DNA of 64,000 nucleotides from assembly GCA_947623965.1 (NCBI GenBank), contig CANQIF010000012.1:1-64000 (forward strand), read 5' to 3'. A program made the translations under genes and the position numbers. This DNA comes from an uncultured Alistipes sp. GTDB taxonomy: Bacteria > Bacteroidota > Bacteroidia > Bacteroidales > Rikenellaceae. Below the pieces are notes generated by a model. The model did not search any database. It was not told where the DNA came from and worked only from the letters and a program-made list of their open reading frames with translations. Shown here one piece after another: positions 54,566 through 62,652 of the stretch (its first letter is position 1; each line of letters begins with the position of its first letter).

Positions 54566-56518
54566 TCAGGCCCGTTCCAGTTTGTTGGCTTCGACCTCCT
54601 GGCGGACCGATTCGAGAATCAGCTCCTTGAAGGCCTCCATCGTCATCTGGCCCTTGTCGCCCTCGCCCTGTGCGCGGACCGATACGAGCCCCTCGCTGGC
54701 CTCCTTCTCGCCGACGATCAGCAGGTAGGGGATGCGCTTGAGCTCGTTGTCGCGGATCTTGCGGCCGATCTTCTCGTTGCGGTCGTCGATCTGGACGCGG
54801 ACATCGCTGCGGTTGAGGTATTCGACGACCTCGCGGGCGTAGTCGTTGAACTTCTCCGAGATGGGAAGCACGACCGCCTGGTCCGGGGCGAGCCACAGCG
54901 GGAATTTGCCCGCCGTGTGTTCGAGCAGCACGGCCACGAAACGCTCCATCGAGCCGAAGGGGGCGCGGTGGATCATGATCGGGCGGTGGAGCTTGTCGTC
55001 GGCTCCCTTGTAGGTGAGGTCGAAGCGCTCGGGCAGGTTGTAGTCCACCTGGATCGTGCCGAGCTGCCAGCTGCGGCCCAGGGCGTCCTTGACCATGAAG
55101 TCGAGCTTCGGGCCGTAGAAGGCGGCCTCGCCGTACTCGACGACCGTGTTGAGCCCCTTCTCGCGGGCGGCCTGCATGATGGCCGACTCGGCCTTCTCCC
55201 AGTTCTCGTCCGAACCGATGTACTTCTCGTGGTTCTCGCGGTCGCGCAGCGAAACCTGGGCGGTGTAGTTGTCGAACTTGAGCGTGCGGAAGATGTAGAG
55301 CACGATGTCGATCACGCGCTCGAACTCCTCGAGCAGCTGGTCGGGACGGACGAAGAGGTGGGCGTCGTCCTGCGTGAAGGCGCGCACGCGCGTCAGTCCG
55401 TGCAGCTCGCCCGACTGCTCGTAGCGGCAGACCGTGCCGAACTCGGCCAGACGGACGGGCAGGTCCTTGTACGAGCGGGGCTTCGAGCGGTAGATCTCGC
55501 AGTGGTGGGGGCAGTTCATCGGTTTGAGGAAATACTCCTCGCCCTCGATCGGGGTCTTGATGGGCTGGAAGGAATCCTTGCCGTATTTGGCGTAGTGGCC
55601 CGAGGTGACGTAGAGCTCCTTGTTGCCGATCGGCGGGGTGATGACCTGCTGGTAGCCGTATTGCTTCTGCACCTTGCGCAGGAACTGCTCCAGCCGGTCG
55701 CGCAGGGCCGTGCCCTTCGGCAGCCACAGCGGCAGCCCCTGGCCCACCTTCTGCGAGAAGGTGAAGAGCTCGAGGTCCTTGCCGAGTTTGCGGTGGTCGC
55801 GCTTCTTGGCCTCTTCGAGCATGACGAGGTATTCGTCGAGCATCGACTTCTTGGGGAACGAGATGCCGTAGATGCGCGTCAGCATCTTGTTCTTCTCGTT
55901 GCCGCGCCAGTAGGCGCCGGCCACGGAGGTGAGTTTGATGGCCTTCACGAGGCCCGTATTGGGAATGTGCGGACCGCGGCAGAGGTCGGTGAAGGCGCCG
56001 TTCGTGTAGAACGAGATCGTGCCGTCCTCCAGATCGCGGATCAGCTCCACCTTGTAGGGGTCGTTCTTCTCGGTGAAGGTCCTCAGGGCCTCCTCCTTGG
56101 GCACTTCGCGGCGGATCACCTCCTCCTTGGTGCGGGCCAGCTCGGTCATCTTCTGTTCGATGGCGGGCAGATCGGCCTCCGTGATGGGGGTGGGGCTGTC
56201 TACGTCGTAATAGAATCCGTTCTCGATCGCGGGTCCGATGCCGAACTTGATCCCCGGGTAGAGGGCTTCGAGCGCCTCGGCCAGCAGGTGCGACGAGGTG
56301 TGCCAGAAGGCGTGCTTGCCCTCGGGGTCCTCCCACTTGAAGAAGCGGATCGTGCCGTCCTCCGCGATCGGATGCTGCAGATCGACGGTGTTGCCGTTGA
56401 ACGAGGCCGCTAACGAGTCGGCAGCTAAACGAGGGCTGATGCTCGATGCGATCTCGAAGGCCGTTGTCCCTTCGGCGAACTCTTTGCATGTGCCGTCGGG
56501 AAAAGTGATGTGAATCAT
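54566..56518 (-). CDS. thrS: threonyl-tRNA synthetase
   Basis: Charges tRNA-Thr and edits mischarged Ser. An N-terminal TGS domain ([20 protein letters not shown]) is followed by the editing domain (about 65-225, with [16 protein letters not shown] and the later [10 protein letters not shown]). The class II catalytic core includes [21 protein letters not shown] (zinc ligands and motif region), [14 protein letters not shown] and [21 protein letters not shown] (motif 3). The anticodon-binding domain ends the protein. 650 residues is normal. The upstream -7-like box TAATTGTG near 56565 is weak. thrS and infC form one transcript; rpmI and rplT are missing from it. Confidence 0.97.
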   Translation of the reverse strand: MIHITFPDGTCKEFAEGTTAFEIASSISPRLAADSLAASFNGNTVDLQHPIAEDGTIRFFKWEDPEGKHAFWHTSSHLLAEALEALYPGIKFGIGPAIENGFYYDVDSPTPITEADLPAIEQKMTELARTKEEVIRREVPKEEALRTFTEKNDPYKVELIRDLEDGTISFYTNGAFTDLCRGPHIPNTGLVKAIKLTSVAGAYWRGNEKNKMLTRIYGISFPKKSMLDEYLVMLEEAKKRDHRKLGKDLELFTFSQKVGQGLPLWLPKGTALRDRLEQFLRKVQKQYGYQQVITPPIGNKELYVTSGHYAKYGKDSFQPIKTPIEGEEYFLKPMNCPHHCEIYRSKPRSYKDLPVRLAEFGTVCRYEQSGELHGLTRVRAFTQDDAHLFVRPDQLLEEFERVIDIVLYIFRTLKFDNYTAQVSLRDRENHEKYIGSDENWEKAESAIMQAAREKGLNTVVEYGEAAFYGPKLDFMVKDALGRSWQLGTIQVDYNLPERFDLTYKGADDKLHRPIMIHRAPFGSMERFVAVLLEHTAGKFPLWLAPDQAVVLPISEKFNDYAREVVEYLNRSDVRVQIDDRNEKIGRKIRDNELKRIPYLLIVGEKEASEGLVSVRAQGEGDKGQMTMEAFKELILESVRQEVEANKLERA

Positions 56519-56639
56519 AGTTTTTTTTTGTATTTAAGTTTTCGGGGCCTTCGGCGCTTCCACAATTACGAGACGGAATACGCTTCCGGTGTGCCCGGTT
56601 TTTTTCGGTGCGGTATGTGCGGGTCCGGACGGGGCTGCG

Positions 56640-57455
56640 CCCCTTCGGGTGCAAATTCATTCTTCACAATTAAACAGCTTTGCCGGACGCGGTTGGGCAA
56701 GCATTCCGGTTCGGGACGCAGCCTGCGGAGGGCACGCTCGAAGCGGACCTGCGGGACGCGAGCTGCGGGCCTCCGCCGCCGGGAGGCTGCGGCCCGCGGC
56801 GGTTCCTTGCCGGAACCGCAGATTCCCGACTCAAAATTCAGCATTTTGAATCGGGCTGCAACCCGCTGTCCTGACGGACCGATTCTTGTTGCACAAGGCC
56901 AGCCCGCAGCCGAGCGGACGGGCCTGCGACACAAAGGAGCAGCCCTCCGCCAGGGGGCGGCTGCGGGCTGCCGGTCGCTGCGCGACCGAGCCACAAGCGT
57001 AATCAACTGCCAAAGAACAAAACTGCGGCCTGCCGATTGCCGTGCGACCGAATCATTCTGAATTCGGGTCGCGGCCTGCGAAGGTTCCGCTCGACTGCAA
57101 GGAGCTGCGGGCCTTCGCCGCCGGAGGCTGCGGCCCGCCGATGCCTGCGGCATCGAAACCGTCTCGAAGCCAGCTCACAGCCGGGTGGACGGGCTTGCGA
57201 TGTAGCGGAACAGCCCTCTGCGCGGGGAGGCTGCGGCCCGCCGATGCCTGCGGCATCGAAACCGTCTCGAAGCCAGCTCACAGCCGGGTGGACGGGCTTG
57301 CGATGTAGCGGAACAGCCCTCTGCGCGGGGAGGCTGCAGCCCGCCGATGCCTGCGGCATCGAAACCGTCTCGAAGCCAGCTCACAGCCGGGTGGACGAAC
57401 TTGCGACGTAGAGGAACAGCTCTCCGCCCCGGGAGGCTGCGGCTCGCCAGCGTCA
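56640..57455. repeat. composite block with a 103-bp triple tandem repeat
   Basis: No gene in 56519-57479. 56690-57060 has ordinary inverted cassettes (hairpins GCGGTTCCTTGCCGGAACCGC near 56798, GTCCTGACGGAC near 56867, GGTCGCTGCGCGACC near 56970). From 57138 a unit starting CCGATGCCTGCGGCATCG repeats three times with an exact 103-bp period (57138, 57241, 57344). The last copy decays near 57440 beside the pdxA stop codon. Confidence 0.8.
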
Positions 57456-57479
57456 TCGACGCCGGAATACTCTTCCCCA

Positions 57480-58571
57480 CTACTCCTTCTCCGTCTGCGG
57501 CAGCTCCTTGACGGAGAGGTCGCGCCGGCTCCGTTCGCGCTCGGCCCGGGGCAGCGGATCGGCCGACCACTCGTTCCAGTCGCGTCGGTGGCGGACGATG
57601 TCGATCGCCGCATAGAGGGCGCTGCGCATCGACTGCGGATCGGCGAGGTTCTTCCCTGCAATATCGAAGGCCGTGCCGTGGTCGGGCGAGGTGCGGACCG
57701 CGCTCAGCCCCGCCGTGAAGTTCACGCCGTCGGGCGAGAGGGTCTTGAAAGGAGCCAGCCCCTGGTCGTGGTACATGGCCAGAATCCCGTCGAATTTGCG
57801 GTAGCCGCCGCTGGCGAAGAGCCCGTCGGCGGCGAAGGGTCCGAAGGCCAGCACGCCGCTGTCGAAGGCTTCGGCGATGGCGGGGGCGATCGTCTCCTGC
57901 TCCTCGCGGCCCAGCAGTCCGCCGTCGCCTGCGTGGGGATTGAGCGCCAGCACGGCGATGCGGGGCGCCACGATGCCGAAGTCGGCCACGAACGTCTGTT
58001 TGAGGGTCTTGAGGTCGGCGATGATCTTTTCGCGGGTGATGCGGCTTGCGATCTCGGCCACGGGGACGTGCTTCGTCACGAGCCCCACTCGCAGCAGCTC
58101 GCTGCACAGAATCATCATCGGTTCGCCTTCGAATGCGGCCCCGAAAAATTCGGTGTGGCCCGTGTAGCGGAAGTCGTCGCTCTGGACCGTCTCCTTGTCG
58201 AAGGGGGCGGTGACGAGTGCGTCGATCGTCCCGGCCTTCAGTTCGTCCGTCGCGCGGCGGAGCGCCTCGACCGCCGCAGCACCCGCCTCGCGGGTGGCCA
58301 GCCCGGGTTCGATCTTCGCAGGGACGCCGCACTCGACGAGCGCGATGTGTCCGGCGCGGGCCTCCTCGGCCGAGGCGACCGGGTCGAACGGCAGGGCCTC
58401 GATCTCGGGAATCGTGTTTAAATAGTATTGCAGGGCGTTTGCGGCGCCGTAAACGACCGGCGTGCAAAGCTCCGTGATGCGTGGATCGGCCAGCGTCTTG
58501 AGAATCACCTCCCAGCCGATGCCGTTCGGGTCTCCCTGCGTGATGCCTATTTTGAGTTTCTGTTCGGACAT
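57480..58571 (-). CDS. pdxA: 4-hydroxythreonine-4-phosphate dehydrogenase (PdxA)
   Basis: Oxidises 4-phosphohydroxy-threonine in DXP-dependent pyridoxal phosphate synthesis. The start KIGITQGDPNGIGWEVILKT is the family signature; DALVTAPFDKETVQ (about 120), FRYTGHTEFFG (about 137), VLALNPHAGDGGLLGREE (about 215) and AMYHDQGLAPFKTL (about 290), with a metal-binding His, follow. ATG 58571 gives 363 residues; the track's longer start is a TTG directly after the -7 box. The gene is downstream of the TrmH-type and rnz genes on the same strand but has its own promoter. Confidence 0.95.
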   Translation of the reverse strand: MSEQKLKIGITQGDPNGIGWEVILKTLADPRITELCTPVVYGAANALQYYLNTIPEIEALPFDPVASAEEARAGHIALVECGVPAKIEPGLATREAGAAAVEALRRATDELKAGTIDALVTAPFDKETVQSDDFRYTGHTEFFGAAFEGEPMMILCSELLRVGLVTKHVPVAEIASRITREKIIADLKTLKQTFVADFGIVAPRIAVLALNPHAGDGGLLGREEQETIAPAIAEAFDSGVLAFGPFAADGLFASGGYRKFDGILAMYHDQGLAPFKTLSPDGVNFTAGLSAVRTSPDHGTAFDIAGKNLADPQSMRSALYAAIDIVRHRRDWNEWSADPLPRAERERSRRDLSVKELPQTEKE

Positions 58572-58593
58572 GCCTTTCTTTCGTTTCAAAGGA

Positions 58594-58625
58594 CAAATGT
58601 AGCAAATATTCTTTGAGTTGGCAAT
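58594..58625 (-). promoter_or_regulatory. promoter of pdxA
   Basis: ATTG (58625-58622), 20 bp, TACATTTG (58601-58594), about 22 bp before the ATG. Confidence 0.6.
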
Positions 58626-58809
58626 CGGCGAGGAAAAAATGAGACACGGAAATGGAAAAAACGGCAGGGCGGATTCTGCCGTTTCGCTTTGCGTGCGGCG
58701 GTTCGGACGGCGCTGCCGGCATGCGGCGGCGGCATTTCGTCGGACGGGGCGGTCTCATCCGATCGGAATGTCGTCGTATTTACCTGGAAAACATCCGGTT
58801 GCGAAACTT

Positions 58810-59556
58810 TTATCGCTGTGCGGCCCGTCGCCGGAACTCGGCGCAGACGATACCCGTGGCCATCGCGACGTTGAGCGATTCGGAGGCGCGGCGGTCGGCG
58901 GGGTAGGGCGGGATCAACAGCTTGCGCGTGACGGTGTGCGCCGTCTCGGCCGAGATGCCGCGCCCCTCGTTGCCCATTACGATGACCCCCGCGGGCGTGA
59001 GCGCCGCATCGTAGAGGTTCTCGCCTTCGAGGAAGGTACCGTAGACCGGCGCCCCCTCGCCGGCGGCCCGCTGCAGGAAGGGTGTCAGGGGGGCGTAGTG
59101 GACCCGCACGCGCAGAATGGCCCCCATCGTGGCCTGCACCACCTTGGGGTTGAAACAGTCGGCCGTACCGGGCGAGCAGACGATGTCGCGGATGCCGAAC
59201 CAGTCCGCGAGGCGGATGATGGTGCCCAGATTGCCCGGGTTCTGGACCTCGTCGAGCGCCAGCACGAGCGTTTCGGCAGGGCGGACCGCCGCGAGGTCGC
59301 CGTGCGGGAGCTCGACCAGCGCCAGTGCCCGGTTGGGGCTCTTGAGGAGCGAGAGGCGCTCCATTTCCTTCGGCGTTACCACTTCGACGTCCGCCCCTTC
59401 GAAGCTCCCCGCGAGGGCGAAGAGGCGGCGGATGCGGAGGTGCGACGAGCGGATCTCGCCGACGAGTTTCTCCCCCTCGGCGACGAAAAGCCCGTGTTCG
59501 GTGCGGCTGCGTTTGTCGGCCAGCGAGCGGATCAGTTGGATATCGGCTTTGGTCAT
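58810..59556 (-). CDS. TrmH/SpoU-family RNA 2'-O-methyltransferase
   Basis: Probably methylates a ribose in rRNA or tRNA. The N-terminal substrate-binding part (1-95, starting MTKADIQLIRSLADKRSRTE) is followed by the knotted SPOUT domain: motif 1 LDEVQNPGNLGTIIRLADWFG (about 105), motif 2 VIVMGNEGRGIS (about 190) and motif 3 IPPYPADRRASESLNVAMAT (about 215). Start ATG 59556 gives 248 residues; the longer ORF runs into rnz. It lies 64 bp after rnz and is likely co-transcribed with it. The target nucleotide cannot be told; RlmB and TsnR-like proteins are the closest types. Confidence 0.9.
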   Translation of the reverse strand: MTKADIQLIRSLADKRSRTEHGLFVAEGEKLVGEIRSSHLRIRRLFALAGSFEGADVEVVTPKEMERLSLLKSPNRALALVELPHGDLAAVRPAETLVLALDEVQNPGNLGTIIRLADWFGIRDIVCSPGTADCFNPKVVQATMGAILRVRVHYAPLTPFLQRAAGEGAPVYGTFLEGENLYDAALTPAGVIVMGNEGRGISAETAHTVTRKLLIPPYPADRRASESLNVAMATGIVCAEFRRRAAQR

Positions 59557-59620
59557 GGTGGTTTCAGCGGATGGATGGGGTTTGTCCGGCCGGCTCGGCT
59601 GCGGGCCTCCCCGGCGTTTT

Positions 59621-60544
59621 TTAGCGTTGTTTCTCGATGGTGAAGATTTCGCCTTCGCGGGCGGGGTAGCTCTCCGCGAAGAGGCTTCGCGCCTCGGCGA
59701 CGAGGGGCTCGACCGACTTGTAGCGGGAGGAGTAGTGGCCGATGACGAGCCGTTTCGCCTCGGCCTTGAGGGCTGCGCGGGCCGCGTCGAGGGTGGTCGC
59801 ATGGCCGCGGTCGCGGGCCGAACGCTGCTCGGCGGCGGCGTAGGTCGCTTCGTGGTAGAGCAAATCGACCCCGCGGCAGAGCGTCGCTGCCCGGGCCGAG
59901 AAGTTCGTGTCGGAGAGGTAGGCGTAGGAGCGCGGCGCGTAGGGGCGGTAGGTGAGTTCGGCGTTGGGGATCGTTTCTCCGTCTTCGCGCACGACCGCCT
60001 CGCCCCGCTTGGCGGCGGTGATCTCGGCGATCGAGAGCCCGTATTTCGCGATCTTGAACTTATCGACGTTCAGCGGCGGCTCCTTCTCGCGGAAGAGAAA
60101 CCCCGCGCACGGCACCCGGTGGCGCAGCGGAATGCTCCATACCTCGATCGTGCGGTTCTCCAGCAGCAGGCGGTGTTTCGTCGTGTCGGTTTCGACCCAC
60201 TCGACGGGGTACGGCAGAGCCGTGTCGAAGTACTTCAGATGCACGGCGAGGAGCTCGCCGAAGGGGGCCGGCGCATGGATGCGGAGCGGTGTGCGGCGGC
60301 CGTAAAGGCCCAGCGTCGAGAGGAGCGGGAAGATGCCGAAGCAGTGGTCGCCGTGGAGGTGCGAGAGGAAGACTTCGCGAATCTTCAACGGGTTGATTCC
60401 GAAGCGGATGAGCTGTTGCTGCGTACCCTCCCCCGCATCCACGAGGTAGTGCTGTTCGTGGATGTTCACCACCTGCCCCGAGGGGTGACGGTCGATCGTG
60501 GGCTTGGCCGAGGCGCAGCCTAAAATGGTGACGGTGAAACTCAT
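59621..60544 (-). CDS. rnz: ribonuclease Z
   Basis: Zinc endonuclease that matures tRNA 3' ends, important where CCA is not encoded, as in the tRNA-Gly of this window. The metallo-beta-lactamase motif is VFLSHLHGDHCFG (about 60-72), preceded by YLVDAGEGTQQQLIRFG (about 33), a family hallmark. AYLSDTNFSARAATL (about 205) and DLLYHEATY follow, and HATTLDAARAAL carries the last His. The exosite arm is around 150-170. 307 residues is normal for the short form. It heads a minus-strand pair with the TrmH-type gene. Confidence 0.95.
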   Translation of the reverse strand: MSFTVTILGCASAKPTIDRHPSGQVVNIHEQHYLVDAGEGTQQQLIRFGINPLKIREVFLSHLHGDHCFGIFPLLSTLGLYGRRTPLRIHAPAPFGELLAVHLKYFDTALPYPVEWVETDTTKHRLLLENRTIEVWSIPLRHRVPCAGFLFREKEPPLNVDKFKIAKYGLSIAEITAAKRGEAVVREDGETIPNAELTYRPYAPRSYAYLSDTNFSARAATLCRGVDLLYHEATYAAAEQRSARDRGHATTLDAARAALKAEAKRLVIGHYSSRYKSVEPLVAEARSLFAESYPAREGEIFTIEKQR

Positions 60545-60599
60545 CGGTTCGTCGTTTCGCGAAATCGTTCGTGCCGGGCGCTTGGGCGGCGGGCGTTGG

Positions 60600-61590
60600 G
60601 CTTGTTGGCTCTGCTGCGGGCTTGTCTTGCAGCAGGAATCGACCTCGTTAGAGGTCGGCGGGCCGCAGCCTCCGGTTGTTGCTCGTTATTTTGCCTGCAA
60701 AATCGGTCGCGGAGCGGCCGGCAGCCCGCAGCCGCCCCCGGGCGGAGGGCTGCTCCTTTACGTCGCATGCCCGTCCGCTCGGCTGCGGGCATTTCCTCGG
60801 GTGAAATTGATACCGCAGGCCGGTCTGTCAGGACTGAGCGGGCCGCAGCCTCCCGGCGGCGGAGGCCCGCAACTCCTTGCAGTCGTGTGCGCCCTCCGCA
60901 GTCTGCTGCCCGAACCGGGACATATCGCCAAGCTCGTCCGGGAACTCCATTTAATTTTGAATTTGCGCCCGCAGGTCCGCTTCGAGCGAGCCCTCCGCAG
61001 GCTGCTGCCCGTGTGTAATTTATCGTGTCTTTATCGGTCGCGGAGCGATCGGCAGCCAGCAGTCGTCCCCCAGCGAAGGCCCGCTATTCGCGTCCCGTAG
61101 GTCCGCTTCGAGCGAGCCCTCCGCAGGCTGCTGCCCGTGTGTAATTTATCGTGTCTTTATCGGTCGCGGAGCGATCGGCAGCCAGCAGTCGTCCCCCAGC
61201 GAAGGCCCGCTATTCGCGTCCCGCAGGTCCGCTTCGAGCGAGCCCTCCGCAGGCTGCTGCCCGCGTGTAATTTATCGTGTCTTTATCGGTCGCGGAGCGA
61301 CCGGCAGCTCGCAGCCCCCCCGGCGAAGGCCCGCTATTCGCGTCCCGCAGGTCCGCTTCGAGCGAGCCCTCCGCAAGCTGCTGCCAGCGTGTAATTTATC
61401 GTGTTTTTATCGGTCGCGCAGCGATCGGCAGCCCGCAGCCGCCCCCGGGCGGAGGGCTGCATGCTCGCGTCCGCAGGCCGCTCGTGCAAGCCCACCGCTC
61501 GGCTGCGGGCCGCACTCGCATCCGCTTGTGCTGTTCCTCCGCAGCACGCAGCCCCATTTTTAGTTCTTCATTCCCGCCCGAATGGACGGG
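60600..61590. repeat. composite block with a 126-bp tandem repeat (four copies)
   Basis: No gene in 60545-61595. Ordinary cassettes lie at 60635-60960 (hairpins GACCTCGTTAGAGGTC near 60641 and GGTCGCGGAGCGGCC near 60706). From about 60968 to 61410 a unit with GTGTAATTTATCGTGTCTTT and a GGTCGCGGAGCGATC hairpin repeats at 61011, 61137, 61263 and 61387 (126, 126 and 124 bp apart). A final GCAGCCCGCAGCCG cassette follows up to the trxB end. Confidence 0.82.
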
Positions 61591-61595
61591 CCTGC

Positions 61596-62519
61596 TTACT
61601 TGCTGCGCAGGAACCGTTCGCAGTCGAGGGCCGCCATGCAGCCCGTCCCGGCGGCGGCGATCGCCTGCCGGTAGCGGGGATTCATCACGTCGCCCGCGGC
61701 GAAGACCCCCTCGACCGAGGTGCGCGACGTCCCCGCCTCGACGCGGATGTATCCCTCGTCGTCCAGCGCGAGCTGCCCCTCGAAGAGTTCGGTATTGGGG
61801 TGGTGTCCGATGGCCAAGAAGAGCCCCGCCACGTCGAGCGTGCGCTCCGAGCCGTCCGTCTTGCGGAGCCGGAGCCCCGTCACGCCCGCCTCGTCGCCCA
61901 GCACTTCGGCCGTGTTGTACTCGAAGAGCACCTCGATGTTGGGCGTCTCGAAGACGCGCTGCTGCATCGCCTGCGAGGCGCGCAGGAAGGGTTTGCGGAC
62001 GATCATGTAGACCTGCCGGCAGAGCGAGGCGAGGTAGGCGGCCTCCTCGCAGGCCGTGTCGCCGCCCCCGACCACCGCCACGTCGCGCTTGCGGTAGAAG
62101 AAGCCGTCGCAGGTGGCGCAGGCGCTCACGCCCATGCCGCGGTATTTCGTCTCGGAGGGGAGCCCCAGGTAGCGGGCCGTGGCTCCCGTGGCGACGATGA
62201 GGCTCTCGGCCTCCACCTCCGCACCCTCCTCGATCGTGAGCCGGAAGGGGCGCGACGAAAGATCGACCTTCGTCACGATGCCCGTGCGGATGTCGGCGCC
62301 GAGGTTCAGCGCCTGCTGGCGCATCTGCCCCATCAGCTGGTTGGCGTCGATGCCGTCGGCGAAGCCGGGGTAGTTCTCGATAAGGGTCGTGGTGGTCAGC
62401 TGGCCGCCTGGCTGCAGCCCCTCGAAGAGCACGGGATGCAGATCGGCTCGCGAAAGGTAGATCGCGGCGGTATATCCGGCAGGTCCGCTGCCGAGAATGA
62501 CGGTTTTGTATCGTTCCAT
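61596..62519 (-). CDS. trxB: thioredoxin-disulfide reductase
   Basis: FAD enzyme that reduces thioredoxin with NADPH. The FAD site is VILGSGPAGYTAAIYLSRA (about 6-24), the redox motif is SACATCDGFFYRK (CATC, about 135) and the NADPH site is VAVVGGGDTACEEAAYLAS (about 150). The C-terminal FAD motif is GVFAAGDVMNPRYRQAIAAAG (about 278). Start ATG 62519 gives 307 residues; the longer ORF upstream is out of family. It lies about 130 bp after the DUF4954 gene on the same strand and may be co-transcribed. Confidence 0.96.
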   Translation of the reverse strand: MERYKTVILGSGPAGYTAAIYLSRADLHPVLFEGLQPGGQLTTTTLIENYPGFADGIDANQLMGQMRQQALNLGADIRTGIVTKVDLSSRPFRLTIEEGAEVEAESLIVATGATARYLGLPSETKYRGMGVSACATCDGFFYRKRDVAVVGGGDTACEEAAYLASLCRQVYMIVRKPFLRASQAMQQRVFETPNIEVLFEYNTAEVLGDEAGVTGLRLRKTDGSERTLDVAGLFLAIGHHPNTELFEGQLALDDEGYIRVEAGTSRTSVEGVFAAGDVMNPRYRQAIAAAGTGCMAALDCERFLRSK

Positions 62520-62652
62520 ATCTTTTTCGGTTTGTATCGGTTTTGTTCGCGGGGGGGGGCACTCTCGACACCTCGCCGCCTCATAGCCGCCGGGAGCCTG
62601 TCGGAAGGCCCGTTGGGAGTGCCGCCGGGAGCCTGTCGGGAGCCCCGCCGGC

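Noticed and set aside
60968-61410. CRISPR array
   Set aside because: The repeats are 126 bp long, nearly identical throughout and without unique spacers, and there are no cas genes.
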